From JAFECT01 sp035551675 (GTDB lineage: Bacteria; Pseudomonadota; Alphaproteobacteria; Caulobacterales; Caulobacteraceae), in the NCBI GenBank assembly GCA_035551675.1, contig DASZMV010000056.1, positions 1-64,000 of the forward strand: a DNA stretch of 64,000 bases, given 5' to 3'. The notes beneath the pieces are model-generated. The model ran no database searches, was not told the origin of the DNA, and worked only from the letters and a program-made list of their open reading frames with translations. Each line of letters starts with the position of its first letter. The first letter of the stretch is position 1. A program made the position numbers and the translations under genes. Shown here in pieces: positions 40,613 through 51,600 of this stretch.

Positions 40613-41452
40613 TCACTTTACGATGCAAGCGCGCCCCGCGGCTTTCAGCGCGCCGCAGAAGGCGGCGGCCTGGGCCTTGGAGAAGCCGGTGAAGGCCGCG
40701 CGGTAAAGGGTGGCGGAGCCCTTCTGGACGCCTTCCACATGGGTTGCCCGTCCGGAGGTGTACTTGGCAAAGCCCGCGCGGACCTTGGAGAACTCCTGCT
40801 CGGCCAGGGCCTTGGAGGAATAGGCGCCGATCTGGACCACCTGGCCGCCGCCGGGCACGGACTTGGCGGTCGCGTCGGCGGTTTTTACCGCGGGAATGGC
40901 TGCCCGCAGGTCCGGTCTGGCCCTGGCGAGCGCGACGGCCGCAACGGCCACAGGCTTGGGCGTCACGGCCCTGGCCGGCTTCAGCGGCGGAGGCGGCGCG
41001 GTCTCGGCGGCGGCGACCGCGGCGTCGACGGTGGGATAGTCAGGCGCGGCTTTCGGCGCCGTGCGTGCGACCGGCGGCGGCGCGGCTTGGGTTTCGGCGA
41101 CACGCGGCTGGGGCTGTTCGGGAGCGTCGGTATAGACCGGCTGGCCGGCGGCGGACTCGGGCCGATCCTGGACGTAGACGTCGATGCCCTTTTCGGCCGG
41201 CGGGCCGGCGGGCGCGGGAGGGGGTGTCTTGATCGAGCCCACGTGGGTTCCGACCGCGCGCGGCGGCTCGTTCCGGCCGCGCACGCCCGACTGGTAGAAT
41301 AGGAGCGCCGCCCCGGCCATGGCGACCAGCACCACCGCGCTCAGCATAAGGGTGAGCGGCACGGGCCGGCGCCGCTGCAGGCCGCGCGGGTCGAACGCCA
41401 GCTGATCGCGCGAGAACGGCGTATAGGCGCCTCGGTCTTCCAGATCGGACAT
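40613..41452 (-). CDS. SPOR-domain membrane protein
   Basis: A 279-residue protein with a single TM (about 31-53), a Pro/Ala-rich periplasmic linker and a C-terminal SPOR domain (about 200-279, GQVVQIGAYSSKALAEQEF and ATLYRAAFTGFSKAQA). SPOR domains bind glycan strands stripped of stem peptides at division sites. It leads the nagZ-scpA-scpB transcript. The divergent region 41453-41673 holds its promoter and that of the tricorn-type protease. Confidence 0.93.
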   Translation of the reverse strand: MSDLEDRGAYTPFSRDQLAFDPRGLQRRRPVPLTLMLSAVVLVAMAGAALLFYQSGVRGRNEPPRAVGTHVGSIKTPPPAPAGPPAEKGIDVYVQDRPESAAGQPVYTDAPEQPQPRVAETQAAPPPVARTAPKAAPDYPTVDAAVAAAETAPPPPLKPARAVTPKPVAVAAVALARARPDLRAAIPAVKTADATAKSVPGGGQVVQIGAYSSKALAEQEFSKVRAGFAKYTSGRATHVEGVQKGSATLYRAAFTGFSKAQAAAFCGALKAAGRACIVK

Positions 41453-41673
41453 GGCTTCGAAACCCTCGGTCGCGTGCGGAAAACCCCCGCCCGCCAGCCT
41501 TTACGAAGGCCGCGAAAATGGTTGAGGGGCCGTTAAGGAAGGGTCCGCAGGGGCGTAGCGTTCACAGCGGCGAAACGCCTGGAAACCGCATCCTGTCCCC
41601 TAACGCATCGGTAAGGTGACAGCCGCGCGCGCCGGACTAATCTGCCTCCAAAGCATTCCGTCGGGGATTTCTC

Positions 41674-44600
41674 ATGAAGCGTTCGCGTCTCGTCGTCGCT
41701 CTCCTGTCTGCGGCCGCGCCGCTCGTCCTGGCCGCCGCGGCCCACGCGGCCTTGCCCCGGTTTCCGCAGCCCATGGGCGACCGCATCGTGTTCGTGGCGG
41801 ACGGGAACGTCTGGTCGGTGGGCAAGAACGGCGGCGAGGCCGTGCGCCTGACCAGCGCCCAGGGCCAGGACATGTTTCCGCGAGCGTCGCCCGACGGCCG
41901 CTGGATCGCCTACACCGAGGCGAGCCGCACGGGCACCGACATCTGGATCATTCCCGCCGCGGGCGGCCCGGCGCGGCGGCTGACCTATCACCCGGCCAGC
42001 GAAGCCGGCACGGGCGGTCGTCACGGACCGGACAACATGGTCCTGACCTGGACCAACGATTCCCGTTTCATCGTGTTCATGACCAAGCGCGATCAGTGGA
42101 ACGGACAGGTCTGGAATCTCTACAAGGTTTCGGTCGACGGCGGCCCGGCGACGGCGATGCCGATCGACAGCGCCGTGGGCCTGATGAGTTTCGCGCCGGA
42201 CGGTCACACCATCGCCTACAACCGCATCTTCCGGAACTTCCGCACCTGGAAGCGGTACAACGGCGGCCTGGCGCAGCAGCTGTTCACCTACGACTTCGAC
42301 TCCAAGGCGCTGAATCAGATCACGACGTGGAGCGGGACCAACACCTCGCCCATGTGGTACGGGCGCAAGATCTATTACCTGTCCGACCAGGACGAGCATC
42401 GCCGCGCCAACATCTGGTGCTACGACCTGGACAGCAAGCAGACGCGCGAAGTCACCCACTTCACCGACTATGACATCGACTTCCCCGCGCTCGGGAGCGA
42501 CGCCATCGCCTTCCAGCAGGGCGGCAAGCTGTGGCGCATCGACCTGCCGAACGAAGAGCTGCACGAGGTGCAGATCAACGTCCCCGACGACAACACCCGC
42601 ACACGCGTCCGCGTCGACGCCGTGAAGGACGAGGTGCGCGACAGCGATCCCGCGGGCCAGGTCGACTATGCCCTCTCGCCCAACGGCAAGCGTGCGATGT
42701 TCACCGCGCGCGGCGACCTGTTCAGCGTACCGGCGGAATACGGCGCGACGCGCAACCTGACCCAGACCGAGAGCGCCGACGAGGACCATCCCGCATGGTC
42801 GCCGGACGGGCGCACCGTCGCCTACACCACCGACGTCAGCGGCGGCCAGCAGATCGCGGTCCGTCCCGCGGAGGGAGGGCCCGAGACGGTGCTGACCTCG
42901 TTCGCCAAGGGCTATTTCTATGGACCCGTGTGGTCGCCGGACAATCGTTCGGTCGCATTCAGCGACAGCGATCACAAGCTGTGGCTGCTCGACACCCGCG
43001 GCGGCGCCCCGAAACAGGTGGCGCAGGATCCGCAGAACGAAATCCACGACCAGTCCTTCTCGCCTGACGGCCGCTGGCTGGCGTTCAGCCAGGCTGCCTA
43101 TGCGCGCAAACGCAGCCTCTATCTCTATGAGATCGCCACCGGCAAAACCACGCGCCTGGGCAAGGGCGACGAGACCGACGCGGGTCCCGTGTGGTCGCCG
43201 GACGGCAAGTATCTCTACTTCGTCTCCAACCGGCACGAGAACACCGTGCCGGTGGACCAGGAGTTCGATTTCGCGGTGCTGAAGTCGGGCGGCGTCTACG
43301 CCATCCCGCTCGCGAAGGAAACGCCCTCCCCGCTCGCGCCGCGTTCGGACGAAGGCGACAGCGGTCCGGCCGAAGGCGCCGAGCCCACCAAGGCCTCGAA
43401 CCCCACCGGCGGCAAGCCGCCCTCGCGTCAACACACCGGCAAGGAAGAGCCGCCGCCCCAGGCCACCGGCCTCGCTGCGCCGATCCGGATCGACCTCGAC
43501 GGTCTGATGGACCGCGCGGTCGCCATGCCGATCGGTCCCGCCAATATCGCCGCCCTCGATGCGCGCGGGCAGCGGATCTACTACCTGACTCAGCCGATCG
43601 GCCTGGTCGGCGGCAACCTGCCGGGCGAGGATTCGGAGTTGCACTTCTATGATCTGAAGGCGCGCAAGGATTCGACCATCGCCAGCGACGTCGACAGCTA
43701 TTCCCTGTCGCTCGACGGCGAGCGGATCATGGTCAAGCAGAAAGACGCCTACACCGTCCTCGACACCAAGGCTGACGCGGCCAAGGACAAGGACACGGCC
43801 AAGAAGCTCAACCTCGACCACATGCGCGTCGAGGTCGATCCGCCGAAGGAATGGGCGGAGATGTTCAACAACGCCTGGCGGCTGGAGCGCGACCTGTTCT
43901 TCTCGAGCGAGATGAACGAGGTGAACTGGCAGGCAGTGCACGACAACTACGCCAAGCTGTTGCCAGAGCTCGGGTCTCGCGAAGACCTGAACTATCTGAT
44001 CGGCCAGATGATCAGCGAACTCTCCAACTCGCACACCTATGTGGGCGACGGCGACGACGGCGACAGCCAGCCGAAGCCGAGCGCGGCGCTGTTGGGGGTC
44101 GATTGGACCGTCGATGCGGCCACCGGTCGTTACCGCATCGCCAAGATCTATCCGGGCGACAACACGCGCGAAGGCGAAGGCTATCGTAGCCCGCTGGGCG
44201 CGCCGGGGCTGGACGTGCACGAGGGCGATTATGTCCTGGCCATCAACGGAACCGAACTGCGCACGCCGGACGATCCCGACAAGCTGTTACAGTTGGCGGA
44301 TGCGCAGACGACAGTGGACCTGACCATCGCCGACAGCGCCAACGGTCCGCGCCGCCACATCGTGGCCAAGCCGATCAAGAACGAGCTGTCGCTGCGCGAA
44401 CAGGCCTGGATCACCCACAACCGCGACGTCGTCGACAAGCTGTCCGGCGGCAAGATCGGCTATGTCTATATGTCCGACATGGGCCAGCTCGGCCTGCAGC
44501 AGTTCATGCGGCAGTTCTACAGCCAGCTCGACCGCCAGGCCCTGATCATGGACGACCGCTGGAACGGCGGCGGCTTCATCGCGCCCTATGCGCTGGATCG

Positions 44601-45090
44601 GTTGCGCCGCGAACTGGTGGCGCTCGACGTCGACCGCGAACGCGCGGCGACGACCGAGCCCAACGACTTCGTCAACGGGCCGAAGGTGGCGCTATTGAAC
44701 CACTGGTCCTCGTCCGACGGCGATATCTTCCCGTACTTCTTCAAGCACTATCACCTGGGGCCGCTGGTCGGCACCCGGTCGTGGGGCGGCGTGCGCGGCA
44801 TCCGCGGCGAATGGCGCCTGCTCGACGGCGGCTACATCACCATTCCGGAGAGCGCACTCTATGCGCCCGACAGCCAGTGGGCGGTGGAGAACCACGGCGT
44901 CGACCCGGACGTGGAGGTGGAAGACACGCCCGCGCAACTCCTGAGCGGCCACGACGCCCAGCTGGAAACCGCCGTCGACATGCTGATGAAGCAGATCGCC
45001 GGCAAGCCCGCGGGCCTGCCCCCGCCCCCGCCGCTCAACCCGCCCTACCAACCGAGCGGCATGGTTCCGCCGCAGCCGCAGGGGAAGTAG
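41674..45090 (+). CDS. Exported tricorn-type protease (S41)
   Basis: A 1,138-residue protein with a signal peptide (about 1-25). The N-terminal part is a beta-propeller with WSPDG-type repeats; then a second beta-region, a PDZ domain (about residues 808-890, ending LAINGTELRTPDD) and a tail-specific S41 protease domain. Candidate catalytic residues are S786-H787 in NSHTYVGDGD and S1014 in HWSSSDGDIFPY. Tricorn enzymes degrade peptides released by other proteases; with its signal peptide this one should act in the periplasm. A Pro/Gln-rich spacer near 545-595 and the Pro-rich C-terminus are variable. Confidence 0.92.
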   Translation: MKRSRLVVALLSAAAPLVLAAAAHAALPRFPQPMGDRIVFVADGNVWSVGKNGGEAVRLTSAQGQDMFPRASPDGRWIAYTEASRTGTDIWIIPAAGGPARRLTYHPASEAGTGGRHGPDNMVLTWTNDSRFIVFMTKRDQWNGQVWNLYKVSVDGGPATAMPIDSAVGLMSFAPDGHTIAYNRIFRNFRTWKRYNGGLAQQLFTYDFDSKALNQITTWSGTNTSPMWYGRKIYYLSDQDEHRRANIWCYDLDSKQTREVTHFTDYDIDFPALGSDAIAFQQGGKLWRIDLPNEELHEVQINVPDDNTRTRVRVDAVKDEVRDSDPAGQVDYALSPNGKRAMFTARGDLFSVPAEYGATRNLTQTESADEDHPAWSPDGRTVAYTTDVSGGQQIAVRPAEGGPETVLTSFAKGYFYGPVWSPDNRSVAFSDSDHKLWLLDTRGGAPKQVAQDPQNEIHDQSFSPDGRWLAFSQAAYARKRSLYLYEIATGKTTRLGKGDETDAGPVWSPDGKYLYFVSNRHENTVPVDQEFDFAVLKSGGVYAIPLAKETPSPLAPRSDEGDSGPAEGAEPTKASNPTGGKPPSRQHTGKEEPPPQATGLAAPIRIDLDGLMDRAVAMPIGPANIAALDARGQRIYYLTQPIGLVGGNLPGEDSELHFYDLKARKDSTIASDVDSYSLSLDGERIMVKQKDAYTVLDTKADAAKDKDTAKKLNLDHMRVEVDPPKEWAEMFNNAWRLERDLFFSSEMNEVNWQAVHDNYAKLLPELGSREDLNYLIGQMISELSNSHTYVGDGDDGDSQPKPSAALLGVDWTVDAATGRYRIAKIYPGDNTREGEGYRSPLGAPGLDVHEGDYVLAINGTELRTPDDPDKLLQLADAQTTVDLTIADSANGPRRHIVAKPIKNELSLREQAWITHNRDVVDKLSGGKIGYVYMSDMGQLGLQQFMRQFYSQLDRQALIMDDRWNGGGFIAPYALDRLRRELVALDVDRERAATTEPNDFVNGPKVALLNHWSSSDGDIFPYFFKHYHLGPLVGTRSWGGVRGIRGEWRLLDGGYITIPESALYAPDSQWAVENHGVDPDVEVEDTPAQLLSGHDAQLETAVDMLMKQIAGKPAGLPPPPPLNPPYQPSGMVPPQPQGK

Positions 45091-45663
45091 CGGCCGGCGG
45101 CGCCCTCCTGATCTTGAGACCGACGCAGGTCGTCGCCGCGATTCGTCGTGGGATCTGACGCCTGTCGCGTGGGCGCGCAGTCTGCCGCCAGCGCCGATAG
45201 CGGCCTGGCGACGCCGCGGAACGGGGCCAAGGTAAGCCTAGACGTCCGCTGTCCTTACCGGAACCTTACGAATACCGGCGGCCCTGGAACAATGGCGGCG
45301 TTTGCCATGGTTGCAGGCGGGCGTCCCGTTGCAGACGAAGTTTCGGTTTAGGCTGAATTCCTACAGTTACCCTGACGTTGCGCGACGAAGGCGGCAGTTT
45401 TACTGGCCTTGGGTCCGAATGATGCGAAATACATCCAGATCGGTCAAGTAAACCCGTGTCCGGCGTTACCGGAATCGAACTTGGAACAGTTTGCGCGATC
45501 CGGGCTTCCCCCCGAATATTCTTGAGAAATTCTCGGCGGGACGGCCCTAACCCTTGCGTCCAAAGGCGCGGCGGTTATCCTAAAACCGGGGTTTCCGGCT
45601 GCGGCCGGAATTGTCTCCGGCCGGCTCGTCGCCGGGCCGAAATCGTCGTCTGGGGGCTTATTC
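45091..45663. other. 573-bp leader region before the giant autotransporter
   Basis: No convincing gene was found here. It contains AT-richer tracts (45340-45430 and 45500-45540), a GAGAAATTCTC palindrome near 45524 and a GC-rich hairpin-prone stretch at about 45580-45640. The length suggests a long 5' untranslated leader or a regulated promoter for the 13.6-kb gene. Confidence 0.5.
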
Positions 45664-48600
45664 ATGACCACGCGCTCACCGCTCACACGCGGCCGTTCGG
45701 CCGCGCGCGCCGCAGCACGTTTTGCGCCGACGCCGCGTCGGCCGGGTCTGGGAGCCCTCGCGTCGCGCGCGGCGCTGATGCTGAGCACGGCGCTCGGCGG
45801 GGCGATCTTCATCGTCGGCGTAGAGCCGGGCACGGCTCTGGCCGCAGACGTGACCTGCTCGCCCGATAGTTCCGGCTCGACCGCCTCCGGTCCCGAGTTC
45901 TGCCAGGGCGCGGGCGACGGCATCACCTATTTCGCCAACGGCGACCTCACGGTCGTGCTGGATGGCGTCACCACCGGCAACGGGCTGACGATCAATGGTG
46001 GAATCTACAACATCACCGCCTATGACCTGTTCAACGCGGGATCGATCGTCAGCACGACGAATAATGGCGTCCAGATCACCAGCGAGGGCGGAAGCATCGC
46101 GTTCGCCACCACCCTCGGCGGAGGCACGCGCACTGGCGGTACGTTTGTCTACGGCCTGCACACCGGCGTCTACCTGAAGACCGCCGGGGCCGGAGGATCT
46201 GGCAACATCGACCTCAACCTCGGCAGCAACGCCAATGGCCGCGCCGCGGGCGTCAGGACCTACGCCTATCGCGGCGATATCAGAATCACAACAGGCGACG
46301 CCTATTCGTATAACGCCGGCGTGATCGCCCAGTCGCGCAACGGCAACATTTCGATCGTCACCTACGGCGCCATTAGGGGCGATTTCGAGGGCGACGGGCA
46401 TGGTGAGGGCGTTTACGCCGAGACGGACGCCGGCAACCTCCGCATCGTAACGGAGAGCTACAGCACCGTCAGCGGCGGCGCGCTCGACAACAAAGGCGTC
46501 GTCGCCAAGACCGGCGCAGGGTCCGTCTATCTCAACCTACACGGCGCTGTGCATGAGGGCGTCTACGCGTTGGCCGAGGGCGCGGGCGCCTCGGACACCG
46601 CGATCGTCAATTTCTATAACGACGTCACCAGCACAAACGGTGATGGCGTAACCGTCAAAACCGGCGCCGGACGGGCATACGTGTACCAAATGGGTGGAAC
46701 CGTCACCGCCGCGCTCGACGGCGTCAAGGTCGCGGGCGGCGCCGGCGGCATGGCGATCGGCATCTACGACATCAATGCCGGCTCGACCGGGGTCAGCGCG
46801 AGCACCGTAGGGTCGGACGGCTCCATCTTCATCCGCAGCAGCGACAGCAGCTATATCAATGCAACGTCGGGCGCCGGCATCTCGGCGACTGCCGGCGCCG
46901 GTTACATCAAGATCAATACAGCAGGCTCCGGCCAGGGCGGCGTGATCATCTCCGGCGCCGACGGCATCGACGCCACCGTCGGGGCATCGACGCACAGCCA
47001 GGCAATCGACGTCTACTGGAACGGGTCGATCGACGCCGGCGGCGCGGGTGTAAACGCGAACGCGAGCGCAGGCGCCATTTCGGTCACGGTGACCGGCGAC
47101 ATCACCGCCGGCGGAGGCGGCATCGAGGCCTTCACGGGCGGAGCGACGGCCGCCGACACGACCACCGTCAACATTTCCGGAAACATCAACAGCGGGAGCG
47201 CGGGCGTCTTCGCCGAAGCCTCCGCGGGCCTGGTCTCAGTCTATCAGAGCGCCGGCTCGATTAGCGCCGGGACCACGGGCATCGAAACCTTCGGCGGCGC
47301 GGGCGGCATCTACGTGCACGCTGTAAACGTGAGCGCGGCGGGGACCGCCATCTACGCCTCTACCGGAACGACGGCGGGATCGATCGACATCCAGACGAGT
47401 TCGGACGCCTATATCCACGGCGCCGGCCCGGCCATCACGGCCACCGTCAATACGGGCGCGATCACCATCAACGGCGGCGGCGCGATCGTCTCCGACAACG
47501 GCTACGGAATCCAGGTCTTCGCGGGCGCGTCCACCCACAGCCAGGCCGTCGACGTCTATTGGGCCGGTTCGATCACGGCGGCGGACTCCGGCGTGGAGGC
47601 GAGCGCCGCGGACGGCGCGGTTGCGGTGACCGTGACCGGCGACATAACGGCGGGCGCTAGCGGGGTCGTGGCAAACGCCGCGGGCGTAGCGGCGGGCGAC
47701 ACCGTAACGGTGACCCTCTCGGGCAATGTCACAGGCGTCAATGGGGTCATCGCCGACGCACACGGCGGCCTGGACTCCGTCAACCAGACCGCCGGGTCGA
47801 TCACGGGCGCCGGAGACGGCATACTGGCCGTCGGCGGCGCGGGCGGCGTCTATGTGCACGCCGTCAACGTCAGCGGCGGGACGAACGGCGTCTATGCCAC
47901 GACCTATGGCGCCTCGGGGTCGATCGACATTCAAACGAGTTCGGACGCGTACATCCAAAGCGGCACGGGCGCGGGCGTCGAGGCCCGGGCGGGCACGGGC
48001 GCTGTCACCATCGACGGCGGCGGCGCGATCGTATCCGGAAGCCACGGCCTCTATGCAAGCGTCGGGGCCTCGACCCAGACCCAGGCCATCAGCGTCAACT
48101 GGGATGGCTCGATCGACGCGGGTGGCTCGGGCGTAAGCGCGAACGCCCTGGATGGCGATATATCGGTGACGGTCGGGGGCGACGTTACGGCCGGCACCTC
48201 GGGGGTGACCGCGCTCGCGTTCAACGGCGCCGCATCGGTTACCACGACCGGCGACATCACCGCGAATTCCGGCGGAATCTTTGCTTTCTCCGGCGGCACA
48301 GCCGCCACCGATACGGTGACGGTGAACGCATCGGGCAATATCACCACGACGAGCGGGAACGGGATCTACGCGGAGGGCCACGGCGGCTTGGTCTCCGTCG
48401 AGAGCTCGGGGACCATTTCCGGATACGGCGGCATAAGAGCGTCGGGCGGCGCGGCGGGCGTCTATGTGAGCGCCGTCGACGTCGACGGCGCCGGTCGGGG
48501 CATCTACGCGTCGACCTACGGCTCCTCGGGGTCGATCAACATCCAGACGAGCCCGGACGCTTATATTCACGGTGGAACCGGCGCGGCCATCCAGGCGAGA

Positions 48601-51600
48601 GCCGGCACGGGCGACATCACGATCGACGGCGGCGGCGCGATCGTATCGAAATATAGCGACGGCATCGACGCCACCACGGGCGCCTCGACCGGGCAGGCCA
48701 TCGACATCTATTGGGCGGGCACGATCAATGCGGCCGGCGTCGGCGTCAACACCAGCGCCACCGATGGCGCCGTTTCGGTAACGGTGACCGGTGATATTGC
48801 GATCGGTCAGAGCGGCGTACAGGCGGTCGCTTCGGGATCGGCAGCGGGTGACACCGCATCGGTGATCGTCGCTGGAAACGTCACCAGCACAAGCGGCGAT
48901 GGCGTCTTTGCCACCGGCCACACGGTGTCCGTCAGCCAGACCGGTGGAACCATCAACGCGCACGTCGACGGAATTCTCGCCGCCGGCGCCGGCGGCGTCT
49001 ATGTGTACGCCGGCAACATCACGGCCGCCATCACGGGCGTCTACGCCACGACTTTCAACAGCGCCGGCTCGATCGATATCGAGACAGGTTCTGACGTCTA
49101 CATTCATGCCGGCACGGGCAGCGGGATCTTGGCAAGGACCGGGACCGGCGCCGTCACCGTCGACGGCAGCGGCGCGATCGTGACCGGCGGCAACGACGGG
49201 CTCGCCGCCGTCGTGGGCGTTTCGACCTATACCCAGGCCATCGACATCGACTGGGACGGGTCGATCACGTCAGCAGGAACGGGCGTGTACGCCGGCGCCC
49301 ACGCGGGCGACGTCGCGGTGACGGTGACCGGCAACGTCGTCGCAGGTCATTCCGCCCTGTACGCCTTCACCCTTTCGGGCAATGTGAGCGTGACTGCCGG
49401 CAACGTCACCGGCGGAACAGGGTCTGGTATCGAGGCCATTGCCAAGGCAGGCGCGGGCGACGTCACGGTGACGGCGTACGGCTCGGTCACCACAACCGGT
49501 GGCATTGACGGCATCTTCGCCAGCGCCGACGGCGGGGGCAATGTCACGGTCACAGTCGATGGCGCCGGCTCCAACGTCAATGGCCACAGCCGTTACGGCA
49601 TCGTCGCGCAAACCTACGGCGGCAACGTCAAGGTCACGACCAGCGGCGACGTGACCGGCGCGACCGGCGGCATCTACAGCTTCAGCTACGGCGCCGGCAA
49701 TATCGACATCGACGTCGCCGGCAACACGAGCGGCCACAGCAACCGCGGCGTCGGCGCGCTGGAGGCCGACGCCCCCAGCACCGGGAACATCCGGATCGAA
49801 GTCGACGGAACGTCCTACGGCGGCAAGTACGGGGTCTATGCACACAACGCCGGGTCGGGTTCGGTCGGCGTCTACACCAACGGGGCCACCGGCCATCTGG
49901 ACCGGGGCATTCTGGCCTATGCCGCCTCAGGCGCGGTGACGGTGCAGGACACGGGCAACGTCTCGGGCGCCGAGGACGGCGTTTACGCGATCAGCAAGGG
50001 CGCCTCCGACGTTACCGTCAGCCTCGACAACACGACCGGCCTCACCGGCGACGGCCTCTACGCGACCAGCCAGGGCGGCAACGTCGCCGTCACCCTGAGC
50101 GGCAACGCCAGCGGTGGACAGTACGGCATCCTCGCCACCACCAACGCTTCGGGCTCGGTCCACATCGCGGCGGGTGCGGACGTCTATATTCACGGCGGGA
50201 CGGGTCCGGGCATCAAGGCTACGACCGACACCGGCTATGTCGCCATCACCGGCGGCGGTGCGATCGTTTCGGGCGCCAAGGACGGCATCGACGCCACCGT
50301 CGGCGCATCGACCTACAGCCAGGCTGTCGACATCGACTGGGACGGCACGATCTCCGCCGGTGGCTACGGCGTGAAGACGATCGCCACCGACGGCGACGTC
50401 TCGGTGACCGTGACGGGGCAGATCGTCTCGACGCAGGGCGGCGTGCAGGCGACCGCCGACTATGGAGCGGTGACCGTGAACACCGGCGCCATTGCCGCGG
50501 CACACCACGACGGCGTCTTCGCCTATTCCAAGGGCGGCGTCGGCGATGTGACCGTCACCGCCAGCGGCGCGGTCTATGCCGCGACCGGCTTTGCGGGCAT
50601 CGCCGCGACCAACCTGAACGGCGGAAACACCAGCGTCACGGTCAGCGGCGCGGGATCCAACGTCTACGGCCGCACCTACGGCATCGTCGCGCAGTCCGCC
50701 GGGGGCAATGTCGGCGTCACCACCAGCGGCGACGTCAAGGGGGGCCATTCCGGCCTCTACAGCTACACCGACGGCGCGGGCGGCATCGCCGTCAAGGTCG
50801 GCGGCAATGTGGCCGGCTATGGCTATCGCGGCGTCAATGTCCTCGAGTTGGGCGCCGGCAGCACCGGCAACATCCGGGTCGAGGTCGACGGAACCACCCT
50901 CGGCGCCGTGGACGGCGTCTATGCGCGCAATGCGGGGGCGGGTTCGGTCGGCGTCTATACCAACGGCGTGACGGGGAGCACGGGCCTGGCCCTCTCGGCC
51001 TATGCGGCGCAGGGCGCGGTGACCGTGCAGGACACCGGTAATGTCATCGGCCACACGGTCGGCGTCTCAGCGATCAGCAACGGCGCCGGCGACGTCAGCG
51101 TCAGCCTCTACAATGTCAACGCCGCCACCGACGACGGCGTCTTCGCGGTCAGCGAAGGCGGTAACGTCAGCGTTACGGTCAACGGCTCCGTCTCAGCCAC
51201 CGGAGGAAGCGCCACACAGTATGGCGTCCACGCGTCGACGACCGGAGCCGGCGCCATCACGGTGAAGACCTACGGTTCGGTCGCGGCCCGCGACGGCGCG
51301 ATCACGGCGCTCGGCGGAAACGGGACGGTCTCGATCTACGCCTACGGCGGCATCGACGGCGATTCCAATACCGACGGCGCGGGCGACGGCGTCCACGTCC
51401 AGACGAACGCGGGCGCGATCGACATGACCCTTGGCGCAAGCGCCAAGATCGCGGGCGACACCGCCACGGCGATCTACGCGCTTTCCATCGGCGCCAACAC
51501 CGGCGGCATCAGTATCGACGACCAGGCCGACATCGGCAATTTCGCCGGCGACGTCGGCGCGGGCGTGCGGGTCAATATGGCCTCGGGCGCAGCCACCGGC

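Noticed and set aside
41533..44220. An 895-residue minus-strand ORF opposite the tricorn-type protease
   Set aside because: Antisense shadow of a high-GC gene; the plus-strand protein has a signal peptide and protease motifs.
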